NCBI GenBank assembly: GCA_009668945.1
Contig: SBEH01000002.1
Coordinates: 1 to 64,000, forward strand
Source of the DNA: Actinomycetota bacterium
GTDB taxonomy: Bacteria; Actinomycetota; Coriobacteriia; Anaerosomatales; Anaerosomataceae
Length of the DNA: 64,000 nucleotides
Direction of reading: 5' to 3'
The notes under the pieces: model-generated
What the model was told of the DNA's origin: nothing
Databases searched by the model: none
Seen by the model: the letters and a program-made list of their open reading frames with translations, nothing else
Translations under genes and position numbers: made by a program
In this document: one piece after another, positions 8,856 to 18,319 of the stretch
How the letters are laid out: every line of letters begins with the position of its first letter
Position numbering within the stretch: the first letter of the stretch is position 1

Positions 8856-9491
8856 ATGCCGGAAGCCGATGAGTTCACCGCTGACGCAGAGGTTGAGGCG
8901 GTCTGCGACGTCGATGCCGGGGCGGCGAAGCGAGAACTCGATTCCGCGCTTGCGGCCGCACTCGCGCCGACGGTCGAGAGCGTCGCACCCGAATCCCTTC
9001 AGGAGCAGACGGGGGGTTCCGCGCCGTCCGAGACCGATACTCCTGCAGAGATCGCCACTGATGAGCCGCCTGCCGCACAGGAGGCTGCCGACGCCGCAGC
9101 CTCCCCGACGCCAGGATCCGCTGACGCTGCGCTCGCCGAAGCCGTTAGCGGAGGAGTCACGTGGATACCCTTCGCCTGCTACCTCGGACTCTGGGTGGTC
9201 TTCGTCGGCCTGTCCGCGTACTTCCTGTACGGAGCAGATGCTTCCGAGCCGGCTCGATGGACGCCCGTGTACACTCCTCTGCTGTGGACGGGCGTCGGTC
9301 TGACCGCTCTAGGGCCGGTGCTCTCATCGGCGGTCTGGCTCGTTGCGCGTTCCAAGCGGCCGAAAGCCGAAAGACGCGGTCTCTTCGCTTCGGCGATGAC
9401 CCGCGGCGCGCTCGTGGCCTTCTTCGGCGTCGCGATCTGGATGGCGACGCTGTTCTTGCTCGAGGTCGTAGCGTCAGGGGTTACGCTGTGA
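8856..9491 (+). CDS. Predicted membrane protein, three transmembrane segments, unknown function
   Basis: This 211-residue protein has an acidic, Ala/Glu/Pro-rich cytoplasmic or disordered region of about 100 residues, followed by three hydrophobic segments at roughly residues 102-125, 137-160 and 176-200, with a basic loop (RSKRPKAERR) between the second and third. I recognise no enzymatic motif. The ATG at 8856 follows GAGGGGA; an in-frame extension upstream is unsupported. It overlaps ddl by 4 bases (GTGA), so it is translationally coupled to cell-wall precursor synthesis, although a role there is only inference from context. Confidence 0.75.
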   Translation: MPEADEFTADAEVEAVCDVDAGAAKRELDSALAAALAPTVESVAPESLQEQTGGSAPSETDTPAEIATDEPPAAQEAADAAASPTPGSADAALAEAVSGGVTWIPFACYLGLWVVFVGLSAYFLYGADASEPARWTPVYTPLLWTGVGLTALGPVLSSAVWLVARSKRPKAERRGLFASAMTRGALVAFFGVAIWMATLFLLEVVASGVTL

Positions 9492-10420
9492 GCGGGTCTC
9501 GCAGTCTGCGCATCGCGCTGCTCATGGGAGGCACGTCCGCCGAGCGTGATGTCTCGCTTCATACGGGCGAGCAGGTCGGTCGTGCCCTCGAGCAGCGAGG
9601 GCACTCGGTGGAGCGGATCGACACGCAGGACCTGGGGTTCATCGAACGACTGCAAACCGGAGCCTTCGATGTGGCGTTCGTGTGCCTGCACGGCAGGTTC
9701 GGCGAGGACGGCACGATCCAGGGTCTGCTGGAGATCCTGGACCTGCCATACGTCGGTTCCGGCGTGCTGGCCAGTGCGCTTGCGATGGACAAGGTGGCCT
9801 CCAAGCACATCTTCGCGGGCTCGGAGTTGCGCACCCCGGCATCGGTCTCGCTCGAGCAGATGCCTGCGGATGTCGGCGGGATCACAGATGCGCTTGGGAC
9901 GAAGCTCGTCGTGAAGCCGGCAAGCGAAGGATCCTCGGTCGGCATGTCGATCGTGCACGACGCCTCCGAACTGCTACCCGCTCTTGAGCTCGCATTCCGG
10001 CACGGCCGGATCGTTCTTGTCGAGGAGTACGTAGCCGGAGTCGAGGTCACGGTCGGAGTGCTCGGCAACGACGAGCTGACGGCGCTGCCGACGCTCGAGG
10101 TCGTGCCCGAGCACGAGTTCTACGACTACGAGTCGAAGTACGTTCCCGGCATGAGCAAGCACATCATCCCTGCGCGGGTGAGCGAGAACGCGAGGCAGGA
10201 GTGCCAGCGCACGGCACTTGAGGCGCATCGCGCGCTCGGCTGCAGGGGCATGTCACGCTCGGACATGATCGTCACAGACGACGGGACCGTCTACTTGCTC
10301 GAGGTCAACACCATTCCGGGCATGACGTCCACGAGTCTGCTGCCTGATTCCGCGCGGGCTGCTGGAATCGAGTTCCCGGAGCTGTGCGACAGCCTGGTGG
10401 CACTCGCACTCGAGCGTTAG
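9488..10420 (+). CDS. ddl: D-alanine--D-alanine ligase
   Basis: This 310-residue ATP-grasp enzyme makes the D-Ala-D-Ala dipeptide for peptidoglycan. It shows LMGGTSAERDVSLHTG at the N-terminus, HGRFGEDGTIQGLLE, the KPASEGSSVGMS loop, EEYVAGVEVTVGVLG and the C-terminal EVNTIPGMTSTSLLP Mg-ATP motif. Length fits the short DdlB-like form. The GTG at 9488 overlaps the upstream stop as GTGA, and the frame upstream of it is a shadow of the preceding gene. The 3' end overlaps the convergent histidine kinase gene by 4 bases. Confidence 0.96.
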   Translation: MSGSRSLRIALLMGGTSAERDVSLHTGEQVGRALEQRGHSVERIDTQDLGFIERLQTGAFDVAFVCLHGRFGEDGTIQGLLEILDLPYVGSGVLASALAMDKVASKHIFAGSELRTPASVSLEQMPADVGGITDALGTKLVVKPASEGSSVGMSIVHDASELLPALELAFRHGRIVLVEEYVAGVEVTVGVLGNDELTALPTLEVVPEHEFYDYESKYVPGMSKHIIPARVSENARQECQRTALEAHRALGCRGMSRSDMIVTDDGTVYLLEVNTIPGMTSTSLLPDSARAAGIEFPELCDSLVALALER

Positions 10421-12540
10421 TCGCTTTCCGTCTGCATCACCGGAAGGTCGAGCACGAAGCGTGTGCCTTCCGGCGAGTCGTCGGCGAACGCGCGACCACC
10501 GTGCGCTTCCGCCACCACGCGAACGATGTACAGTCCGAGCCCCATGCCGGGTGTGCCGGCCGAGTGCTCGCCGCGTGCCCCGCGCTCGAAGACCGCCTCG
10601 CGCTGATCCGCGGGGATCCCAGGCCCTTCATCCTCGACACTCACGACGGCGCGCCCGTCTTGCGAGATCAAGCCGAGCCTGATCTCGCCGTCAGGGGGTC
10701 CGTGTTTGACAGCATTGCCCACGAGATTGGTGACCGCCTGCTCGAGCCGCACGGAATCGCCGAGCACGAGGATGTCCGGCTCGAGCGACGTCACGATGGT
10801 CTGTTCCGCGCCCATCTGCAGCGACGAAGCGACGCTTTCGAGTAGAGCCGGCAGGTCCACGGGTCTCATCACCCGTGGCGCAAAGACGCGCTCCGCGCGG
10901 GTCGCGTGCAGAAGGTCGTCGAGCAGCCCCTCCATCCGCGTTGCAGCGCGTCGCGCGCTCTCTACGGCCGTGGTACGCCGCGTGTCATCGAGCGGCTTCT
11001 CGAGGATGTCCAGATACCCCCGCACCACTGTGAGCGGGCTTCGCAGATCGTGTGAGACCAGCGACAGGACCTCCTGGCGCAGCGCCTCGAGCCGACGCTC
11101 TTCGGTGATGTTGCGTGCGGAGATGACATAGTCGCTACCGACTTCGTCGATGAATGCGACGCTGATCTCGATCCAGCGGTCCGGTTGGCCCGGGGCCACG
11201 CACTTCGCGACGACCGGCGAATCGTGGGCCTGTCGCGCGACATCTAGGAGTTCGAGCGGCTCATCGTTCTCGCCGAAGAGCTGTATGCCGGCGAAGAGCC
11301 CATCCGGCTCCGCTCGCAACAAGTCCCCCAACTGGAGTCCGAAGAAGTGTGCTGCCGCCGGGTTAGCGATCTCCACCACGCCGCCGCGCACGAGGATCTT
11401 CACCTCCGGCGACTCCTCAACCACCGTGCGGAACGCGCGCTCTGCCGCCACGGCCTGGTCGCCCGCCTCTATCAGGTCCGATTGGTTGACGCGCAACTGC
11501 GTCATCAAGTCCTTGATCACAGCGCCCAGGCTCCGGAAGTCGTCTGGAAGACCGGGTTCTACGAGAAGCTGATCGTCGGTGCGCAGACCCTGCAGTGCGA
11601 GGTAGCCCTGGTCCTGAAGGTACGAAACGAAGCGGTACAGCGGTCGGACGATACTCCGGCCGAGAGCCGTCCCGAGCAGGTAGCCGACGCCGAGTACCAC
11701 GAGGCCGAGCGCGAGAGGAATGAGTACGACCGCCCACGCCCGGTCCTCGCCAAGCCAGGGGTCGGGTCTCGCCATCTCGAGCGTCAGCACCGACTGCCCG
11801 TCCACCCCGAGGAGGGCGGCGCGGGTGAGGAACAGGCCTCCGCTGACCTTGAGGAGTGCGGTCACGTAGCCCTTCGGTGTGTCGATGAGCACCCACCCGT
11901 CACCGGCGGTCGGCAGGGCATGTCCCGTGGTTATCGAAATGCCCTCGATCCCGCTGGCCTCGAACTGGTCGGCGGAGATGGGCCGGGCGATTCCCACGGT
12001 GCCGAGCGATGGGCCGGCAGGGCTCCCGACGACCGGCAGCACGGCGACCACAGCCGGTCCCGTCGGCAACGACATCGGCCCCCGGGCACCCGCCGGCTTG
12101 TGCGCGGCCAGGTCGAGAAGGGCCTCAACGTCGGCGGGATCGCCCGCGGTGCTGATGATCGTTCCGTCCGAGGTGCTCCACACGACCGCCGAGGCGTCTG
12201 CACGGTTCTTGAGCCACGGGTCGAACTCGGATTCGATGAATGCCTGGTCCGGAGTGCTGGTTGCGTCGTAGAACTCGTCCCACTCGGTGAACCCGATTGC
12301 GAGCGCGCTCAGTTCGCGCGCCTGCAAGTCGAGCTGGGTGCGAGCTTCGGCGAGTTGGCCCGTGGCGTGAACGGTGGCGAGCAACCTGGTCTGATAGCCG
12401 AGACTGACGCCGATTATGGTGGCGACGAGAACGTACACGACGGCGCCGGTGATCGTGATGCTGACCGTCAGTCGCGAGGACAGGCGGCCAGGCGAGATCC
12501 GGTTCAGCCACCCGCTCGTCTGCTTGTCCGCCCCAGTCAT
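10417..12540 (-). CDS. Membrane sensor histidine kinase with CHASE4-like and PAS domains
   Basis: This 707-residue kinase has a first membrane segment near residues 28-50 and an extracytoplasmic CHASE4-like domain (TEWDEFYDAT followed by FIESEFDPWL). A second membrane segment lies near 275-298, followed by a linker and coiled coil, a PAS domain, a HisKA dimerisation domain with phospho-acceptor His in SLVSHDLRSPLT and a HATPase_c domain with NLVGNAVKHG, EDEGPGIP and GMGLGLYIV. The ATG at 12540 is preferred over a start 10 codons upstream because GAGGGGGAA lies just before it. No response regulator is adjacent, so the partner is unknown and must be encoded elsewhere. Confidence 0.9.
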   Translation of the reverse strand: MTGADKQTSGWLNRISPGRLSSRLTVSITITGAVVYVLVATIIGVSLGYQTRLLATVHATGQLAEARTQLDLQARELSALAIGFTEWDEFYDATSTPDQAFIESEFDPWLKNRADASAVVWSTSDGTIISTAGDPADVEALLDLAAHKPAGARGPMSLPTGPAVVAVLPVVGSPAGPSLGTVGIARPISADQFEASGIEGISITTGHALPTAGDGWVLIDTPKGYVTALLKVSGGLFLTRAALLGVDGQSVLTLEMARPDPWLGEDRAWAVVLIPLALGLVVLGVGYLLGTALGRSIVRPLYRFVSYLQDQGYLALQGLRTDDQLLVEPGLPDDFRSLGAVIKDLMTQLRVNQSDLIEAGDQAVAAERAFRTVVEESPEVKILVRGGVVEIANPAAAHFFGLQLGDLLRAEPDGLFAGIQLFGENDEPLELLDVARQAHDSPVVAKCVAPGQPDRWIEISVAFIDEVGSDYVISARNITEERRLEALRQEVLSLVSHDLRSPLTVVRGYLDILEKPLDDTRRTTAVESARRAATRMEGLLDDLLHATRAERVFAPRVMRPVDLPALLESVASSLQMGAEQTIVTSLEPDILVLGDSVRLEQAVTNLVGNAVKHGPPDGEIRLGLISQDGRAVVSVEDEGPGIPADQREAVFERGARGEHSAGTPGMGLGLYIVRVVAEAHGGRAFADDSPEGTRFVLDLPVMQTESD

Positions 12541-12740
12541 GCTTCCCCCTCGAATCGGTGCCTCGTGCACAGTCTACGCCTCGACAGAACGGGAGCGAAC
12601 CAACACCGCCGTCCGCACCGTCATACATCCGTATGGTACCGGCACGGGCGTGGCCATCGGGGCGTTGTGCGTGCGCGTGTGAGAGCGTATGCTGTGCCAG
12701 CGCTTCGGCGCAGTTCAGGCAAGCACCGGGAAGGATGATC

Positions 12741-13283
12741 ATGGAAGACAGCACGGGAACCCCGAACTCTTCGAACCGCTCGGTCGTGATGGTCCTCGTT
12801 GTGATCGTCGCGCTGCTCGCCGCGGCGGTCGCGTACTTCGCGTTCGCGGGGACGAACAAGACGGACTCAGCGACGTCAGACAGCACGACCGGCGAGGTCA
12901 CCGGCACCACCGGCATGACGGGCACGACCGGCACGACGCCGTTCGACCCTGCCACTGCAACCAAGGTCCCCGAAGGCGAGACCCCCGAGCAGTACGTGAC
13001 CGTGTACTTCGACGCGGTCGTTGCGGGCGACTATCAGACCGCCTACGACCGCCTGCCCGCCGACAAGAAGGCGGCGCAGGACGAAGCCTCCTTCGCCGAG
13101 CAGCTCACCGGGTACGGCGTCACCTCGTTCAGGATCGACCAAGTTGTCGAGGAGGGCGAGGAGACCAAGGTCACCGCGACGGCGACCATGCCGGGCGGCG
13201 ACTTCCAGTACCTGTGGACGTTCGTGAAGGACGGCGACGGGTGGCTCGTGAAATCGCGCACCCTCCCCGGAATGGGTCAGTAG
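12741..13283 (+). CDS. Membrane-anchored extracytoplasmic protein with NTF2-like domain, unknown function
   Basis: This 180-residue protein has a short cytoplasmic tail, one signal anchor (about residues 15-37), a Thr/Gly/Ser-rich linker near 45-68 and a C-terminal domain of about 100 residues. That domain (YFDAVVAGDYQTAYDRLP through LWTFVKDGDGWLVKS) resembles DUF4878/NTF2-like lipoprotein domains. The ATG at 12741 is used because AAGG lies 6 bases upstream; an ATG 6 bases earlier touches that motif directly. It stands alone and is followed by a strong terminator-like hairpin. Confidence 0.75.
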   Translation: MEDSTGTPNSSNRSVVMVLVVIVALLAAAVAYFAFAGTNKTDSATSDSTTGEVTGTTGMTGTTGTTPFDPATATKVPEGETPEQYVTVYFDAVVAGDYQTAYDRLPADKKAAQDEASFAEQLTGYGVTSFRIDQVVEEGEETKVTATATMPGGDFQYLWTFVKDGDGWLVKSRTLPGMGQ

Positions 13284-13309
13284 TCTCCGCAGACAGGCAG
13301 TCATGGAAG

Positions 13310-13341
13310 GCGGCGCCTGGCGTAGGCGCCGCCTTCTCGCT
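13310..13341 (+). terminator. Predicted hairpin terminator
   Basis: GGCGGCGCC and GGCGCCGCC form a perfect 9-base-pair stem with a 7-base loop, followed by TTCTCGCTTGT. It lies 27 bases after the stop of the preceding gene and well before dinG. Confidence 0.7.
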
Positions 13342-13415
13342 TGTCTTGATGCCGCTACTCATGCGTGCGTAGGCGGGTAGGTTCCGAGTCATAGACGCGT
13401 GCTACGCTTCGGAGC

Positions 13416-16325
13416 ATGACCGCCGAATCGATCGCGCGCTTCCTCCAACCGGGCACCGATGCCGATGTAGCAGACCGTTACGCCACGCTCGCCGATCGGG
13501 CGAAGGACATGGTCTACGGCTTCGAAGAGGAGATCGCGGTCCTCGACGTCGAGACCACCGGCTTCGACCCCGGTCGCGATTCGATCATCGAAGTGGCTGC
13601 ACTGGTCGCACGCGGGCCGGAGGTACTCGGCCGATGGACAACACTCGTGCGTCCGCCGGGCCCGATCCCGCATGAGACTACGCAGCTCACAGGCATCGAT
13701 GATGCTCTGGTCGCCGATGCGCCACCGGTGGAGCGCGCGCTAGGCTTGCTCGCGGGGTTCGTCGGCAGCCGGTCGATCGTGGCACACAACTGTGCCTTCG
13801 ACCGCACGTTCCTCGAAGCCGCGGGCGGCGGTCAGGGTCGCATGCGCGGCCCATGGCTGGACTCGCTAGAAGTGACGCGCATCGCGATGCCGCGCCTGAA
13901 GTCCCACCGACTGGGCGACATGGCGCGAGCATTCGACCTCGCGGCGGGGCGAGGCCACCGCGCCCCGGAAGATGTCGAGACCCTCTTCGGAATCTGGCGC
14001 ATCGCGCTCACCGCACTCGGCGATCTGCCGCCTGCCGTCCTGCACGAGCTATCACGTCTGGCCGCAGCCACGCCGGAGTGGACGCTCGCCCCCCTGCTAT
14101 CGCACATCGCCGCGGGCCTGCAGGCGAAGCCGTTCGACCTGCGTCGGCTGAGGACGGACCGTCTGATGACGGAGAAGCACGAGACCCTGGGGGATGCGTG
14201 CGAGCGCTCGCTCGAGCTGCCCGACGTGGCCGAGGTCCTGTCGGAGTTCGGCGCCGACGGCACGGTGGGGCGGATGTACGAGCGATTCGAGCCTCGCGAG
14301 GAGCAGGCACGGATGGCCCAGGCCGTCCTCGAGGCGTTCGGCGGCTCGCGGTGCGCGGCCATCGAAGCGGGTACCGGAGTCGGCAAGTCGGTAGCGTACC
14401 TCTTGCCTGCTGCCCGGTTCGCCCTGCTCAACGGGGTTCCGGTAGGAGTGGCCACGAAGACCAACACACTGATGGACCAGCTCGTCTACCGTGAGCTTCC
14501 GCGCCTTGCCGGGGTGCTCGATTCCGAGCTGACGTATACAGCGCTCAAGGGGTACGAGCACTACGTTTGTCTGCGCAAGCTGCAGCGCATGTTCGATGTG
14601 CCGCAAGATCCCGAATCCGTCGCGGCGATCGCGATGCTGCTCACATGGACCGCGCAGACCTCGTGGGGAGACCGGGAGGCCGTCAACATCCACTGGCCGC
14701 AGCCCGCGTTGCAGCAGGTGCTTGCCTCGTTCGCGGACTGCACGAAGAAACGGTGCCGCTACTACCCGAACCAGTGCTTCCTGCACGGGGTGCGGCGCCG
14801 GGCCGCATCCGCTCACGTCGTCGTCACGAACCACGCGTTGCTGTTCCGCGACCTCATGAGCGAAGGCGGGATACTGCCGCCCATCCGGCACTGGATCGTG
14901 GACGAGGCGCATTCGGCCGAGTCCGAGGCGCGGGACCAGCTGTCACTCGGCATCGGATGGGGCGAGGTGCGCGGGCTTCTCGGCGGACTGCAGACGAAAG
15001 GCCGCGGCGGGTTCCTCGCGGCACTGCGTGCCAAGGTCGTGCTGGAGTGCGGGGACGGCGCGCAGGGCATCGCCGCGGTCATCGACGAGCTGCGCGAGAC
15101 CGTCGAACAGACGGCCGTGATCGCGGACTCGTTCTTCGACTTCGTGAAGGACCTCGGTCCAGACACGGCCGGCGCATATGACCGGACCGAACTGAGAATC
15201 ACGCCGGGGTTGCGGGAGAGCGGCGCCTGGGGTACCGCCGCAGGCGTCGGGCGCTCACTCGGCAAGCACATGGAACGCGCCCTGGAGCGCGGGCGCGCGC
15301 TCGTGACGGCGCTGGAGGCCGTCGATTCCCTTGCCGAACAGCGGGCGGACCTCGTCGGCCAGCTGTCAGGGCTTGCCGAACAGCTGGACGGGCTGCGAAC
15401 GGTGCTTGACGGTACTGACGACGCGTATGTCTACTCGGTGACCGTGGACAGGCGACGCGATAGAACGGCGGAGCGGCTCGATGCGTTCCTCCTGGATGTC
15501 GGAGAGTCGCTCGCGGAACAGCTCTACCCCCGCGTGTACTCCGTCGTCTACACCTCGGCGACCATAGCGGCGGGCAGCGACTTCTCGCACTTCGAGCGCT
15601 CGGTCGGCCTGGACCGGCTCGCCGAGGACGGCTACCGAACGCTGCGTCTCGAGAGCAGCTACGACTTCGAACGCCAGATGGCGGCGTTCGTGCCCACCGA
15701 CCTCCCGGCGCCGTGCCAGCCGGGCTCGCGCGGCTACTCCGCGTACATCGACGCGCTGGCCGACGCGCTCTACGACGTTCACGTCGCGATCGGCGGGTCG
15801 GTGCTCACGCTGTTCACGAACCGCCGTGACATGGACGAGATCTACGACCGGCTGGCGGTGCCGCTCGAACGCGCAGGCCTGCGGCTGGTGGTGCAGAGCC
15901 GAGGGGTCTCCCGGAAGCGGATAGCCGAGGAGTTCATAGCCGACGAGCGGATGTCGCTGCTGGCCACCAAGTCGTTCTGGGAGGGTTTCGACGCCAAGGG
16001 CGACACGCTGCGTTGTGTGGTGGTGCCGAGGCTTCCGTTCGGACCGGTCAACGACCCGATACTGGAGGAGCGGCGCGATCGGGACCGTCAGTGGTGGGAG
16101 CACTACTACCTGCCGGAGGCGGTGCTCGAGCTGAAACAGGCGGCGGGCCGCCTCATACGGTCCTCGACCGACGAGGGGTGCCTGGTGCTCGCCGACTCGC
16201 GTCTGCTCGGCCCGAAGCCCTACGCGCACCGCTTCATCGAGGCGCTGCCGGTGCGTGACGTCGAGCGGCTGCCGATGAGCGAGCTCGCGGAGATCATGCG
16301 ACAGAAGTACGGCCGAGAGCCCTGA
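13416..16325 (+). CDS. dinG: DinG-family helicase with N-terminal DnaQ-like exonuclease domain
   Basis: This 969-residue protein joins a DEDD 3'-5' exonuclease (DVETTG near residue 44, NCAFDRTFLE near 127, HRAPEDVE near 182) to an XPD/DinG-type superfamily 2 helicase. The helicase has Walker A EAGTGVGKS near 317, DEAH near 494, SFWEGFDAKGD near 850 and QAAGRLIRS near 907. Four cysteines, C385, C442, C447 and C454, fit the [4Fe-4S] domain of E. coli DinG and XPD. Gram-positive DinG proteins with an exonuclease domain often lack this cluster, so having both is notable. Likely role is unwinding or trimming of damaged DNA, R-loops or flaps. The ribosome binding site at the chosen ATG is close (GGAG one base upstream), so the start is less certain. 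Confidence 0.9.
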   Translation: MTAESIARFLQPGTDADVADRYATLADRAKDMVYGFEEEIAVLDVETTGFDPGRDSIIEVAALVARGPEVLGRWTTLVRPPGPIPHETTQLTGIDDALVADAPPVERALGLLAGFVGSRSIVAHNCAFDRTFLEAAGGGQGRMRGPWLDSLEVTRIAMPRLKSHRLGDMARAFDLAAGRGHRAPEDVETLFGIWRIALTALGDLPPAVLHELSRLAAATPEWTLAPLLSHIAAGLQAKPFDLRRLRTDRLMTEKHETLGDACERSLELPDVAEVLSEFGADGTVGRMYERFEPREEQARMAQAVLEAFGGSRCAAIEAGTGVGKSVAYLLPAARFALLNGVPVGVATKTNTLMDQLVYRELPRLAGVLDSELTYTALKGYEHYVCLRKLQRMFDVPQDPESVAAIAMLLTWTAQTSWGDREAVNIHWPQPALQQVLASFADCTKKRCRYYPNQCFLHGVRRRAASAHVVVTNHALLFRDLMSEGGILPPIRHWIVDEAHSAESEARDQLSLGIGWGEVRGLLGGLQTKGRGGFLAALRAKVVLECGDGAQGIAAVIDELRETVEQTAVIADSFFDFVKDLGPDTAGAYDRTELRITPGLRESGAWGTAAGVGRSLGKHMERALERGRALVTALEAVDSLAEQRADLVGQLSGLAEQLDGLRTVLDGTDDAYVYSVTVDRRRDRTAERLDAFLLDVGESLAEQLYPRVYSVVYTSATIAAGSDFSHFERSVGLDRLAEDGYRTLRLESSYDFERQMAAFVPTDLPAPCQPGSRGYSAYIDALADALYDVHVAIGGSVLTLFTNRRDMDEIYDRLAVPLERAGLRLVVQSRGVSRKRIAEEFIADERMSLLATKSFWEGFDAKGDTLRCVVVPRLPFGPVNDPILEERRDRDRQWWEHYYLPEAVLELKQAAGRLIRSSTDEGCLVLADSRLLGPKPYAHRFIEALPVRDVERLPMSELAEIMRQKYGREP

Positions 16326-16336
16326 CCGCCGAGAGC

Positions 16337-17278
16337 CTACTTGATCTGGCGCAGCAGGCTCGAGGCCAGATCCCGGACCGCCTCGCGGACCTCGGATGGC
16401 GAGTCCACTTCGGCGAGGCCCAGGTAGGCGACGACCCGTCGCGCGATCCAGCCGAGCGACTGGAACGGCACGTCGGCGACGCTGACTCCGTCGGGCGCGG
16501 TCTGGAGTGTGACGCCCGGCCAGTGCCGGGCGTCCGGCAACAGCGCGCCGTCGCGGAAGCGGATCCGGGCCGTCTGCAGCGTGCCTGCATCCGGCGTGAC
16601 TGCGGTCGCGACTTCCGCCGGTGGCTCGAAGAAGACCCCCGTGTGTTCGATCGCTCGCATTCGATCAAGCCGGAACACGCGCTCCTGTCCGGCGGTCTCG
16701 CACCAGGCGACGAGATACCAGATGCCCATCCTCTGTACTAGCGCCCAGGGATGCAGTATCCGCTCGGAGATGCGCCCCGTCGATCCGGTGTAGTACGCCA
16801 CACGCAGCATCTCGCGTTCCTCGATAGCCGACGCGAGCTTCGCGTACGTTTCCGCCGCTCCGCCCGGGGCTGCACCGGCACGGACGGTGTGCTCTAGATC
16901 CTCGGGGGAGACCGCCCCCGAAGAAACCGTTCTCAGCTTCTCCCGTAGCGGCGAGTCGGAGGCGTAGCCGGCCACCTCGAGCGCGGCGTTCAGCGCGCGA
17001 GCCTCCGCGCCGGTGAGCTTGAGCGGGCGTTCGAGACCCGGCGGGTCCATGTAGACGGAGACCACGTCTCCATCGATGTCGAGATCGACCATCTCGAACG
17101 GCGTGAAGGGCGGGATGCCGCACATCGTGAGCGTTGTCAGGTCCGCCGCGACCTCCTCGACGCTGCAACCCACAGCGTGTGCGAGTTCGGCGAGCGGAAT
17201 GCTGTCACCCTTGTGCAGGTGCGGCAGGAGCGCGAGAAGGCGTCGCGCTCGTGTCGCCGAGTCTAGGTGTCTAGCCAT
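16337..17278 (-). CDS. pafC: WYL-domain transcriptional regulator, PafC-like
   Basis: This 313-residue protein has an N-terminal winged-helix region (LLALLPHLHKGDSIPLAELA), a WYL domain near residues 145-235 (MGIWYLVAWCETAGQERVFRLDRM) and a C-terminal WCX extension. In mycobacteria PafB and PafC form a complex that activates the RecA/LexA-independent DNA-damage response. The gene overlaps the upstream pafB by 8 bases in the arrangement typical of actinobacterial pafBC, which supports the assignment over other WYL regulators. A proteasome neighbourhood, where pafBC sits in mycobacteria, is not present here. Confidence 0.85.
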   Translation of the reverse strand: MARHLDSATRARRLLALLPHLHKGDSIPLAELAHAVGCSVEEVAADLTTLTMCGIPPFTPFEMVDLDIDGDVVSVYMDPPGLERPLKLTGAEARALNAALEVAGYASDSPLREKLRTVSSGAVSPEDLEHTVRAGAAPGGAAETYAKLASAIEEREMLRVAYYTGSTGRISERILHPWALVQRMGIWYLVAWCETAGQERVFRLDRMRAIEHTGVFFEPPAEVATAVTPDAGTLQTARIRFRDGALLPDARHWPGVTLQTAPDGVSVADVPFQSLGWIARRVVAYLGLAEVDSPSEVREAVRDLASSLLRQIK

Positions 17279-18245
17279 GCGCTTCGATCACGCTTCGCAG
17301 TCCCGCCGAGAGAGCGGCCACCAGCCCCTCGGGCTCGACCGCGTGCAGGCCCGGGCCCTCATCGACGATCCAGGAGGCAAGTCGCGTGATGTTCGCGGCT
17401 GCCACCGTCCAGACGATTGATCCGTCCGAGAGGCGGTCGATCGAACCGCGACCCCGGGCCAGGCTTTCGGCGCGCCACGCGATGTCCGGCTCGAATCGGA
17501 TCCTCACGTCTACCGCTGTCGCTCCGAACTGGAATGGCAGACGCTCGTGTTCGCGAACGTCGAAGCCATCAGGGCGCTCGAAGTCAGGAGTCCTGGGCGA
17601 CCTCGGGTTGACATCGAGATCGGCTATCCGGCTAACCGCGTACGTTCTGATAGCGTCCGCTTCGCAGTCCCGGCCGGCTACGTACCAGACGCCCTCCCGG
17701 AAGAAGACTCCGTAGGGATCGACCGTGCGCCTCCGTTCGTTTCCGGCTGCGTTGGTGTAGTTGAAGGTGACCGTCTTGCGCATCTGGACGGCTTCTGCGA
17801 GCGCTCTCGCGTTCAGGCCCTGACCGGCAGAGGTATCGTCGTCGGCCTGCGTGGTCGCCATCGGGCCCTGGTGTACGTCGGAGACCAGCTTCCCGAGTGC
17901 CAACGCGAGGTCTGAGTGGAACGGAAAGGCCGGGTCGTCCGCCATTGCGGCCGCCACCGCTCGCATCGCCGACAGCTCGTCGGCAGAAAGATCGATAGGA
18001 CGGGCGTAGGTCGCGTCGGCATCGAGACAGTACGCCTCGGTGGAGCCGTCCGAGGTCACTTCGATAACGAGTCCCGCCGCTCGAAGGGCGTCCTTGTCGC
18101 GCTCGAACATGCGGATGAACGCGACGTCGCTCTGTCCATCTGCGTAGCCGAGACCAGCAGCCCGGCACTCCTCGGCGGTGACCGCTCGCGGACTGGACGC
18201 AAGGTAGAGTGCTAGGTTCACAAGACGTTCGGCGTCGCTGGACAC
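17271..18245 (-). CDS. pafB: WYL-domain transcriptional regulator, PafB-like
   Basis: This 324-residue partner of PafC begins with a helix-turn-helix region (SSDAERLVNLALYLASS, then MFERDKDALRAAGL). It has a central WYL domain with the segment from GVWYVAGRD to YAVSRIADLDV (residues about 185-210) and a C-terminal WCX domain. The GTG at 18245 is chosen because AAGGAG precedes it at about 7 bases; the longer frame reaching 18473 would run through the predicted 6C-like RNA. It is the first gene of a two-gene operon. The leader contains the terminator of that RNA, so pafBC transcription may partly depend on read-through or on a promoter between 18245 and 18320. Confidence 0.87.
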   Translation of the reverse strand: MSSDAERLVNLALYLASSPRAVTAEECRAAGLGYADGQSDVAFIRMFERDKDALRAAGLVIEVTSDGSTEAYCLDADATYARPIDLSADELSAMRAVAAAMADDPAFPFHSDLALALGKLVSDVHQGPMATTQADDDTSAGQGLNARALAEAVQMRKTVTFNYTNAAGNERRRTVDPYGVFFREGVWYVAGRDCEADAIRTYAVSRIADLDVNPRSPRTPDFERPDGFDVREHERLPFQFGATAVDVRIRFEPDIAWRAESLARGRGSIDRLSDGSIVWTVAAANITRLASWIVDEGPGLHAVEPEGLVAALSAGLRSVIEAHG

Positions 18246-18319
18246 TCGGGTCTCCTTGCATGCTCTCCTGACACGGCAGATTCTAGCGCGAGTGCTCGCG
18301 CGAGACACAGTCGGGGGAA

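Noticed and set aside
11347-12738. 463-codon plus-strand frame opposite the CHASE4 histidine kinase
   Set aside because: No motif and no ribosome binding site; the opposite strand encodes a clear kinase.
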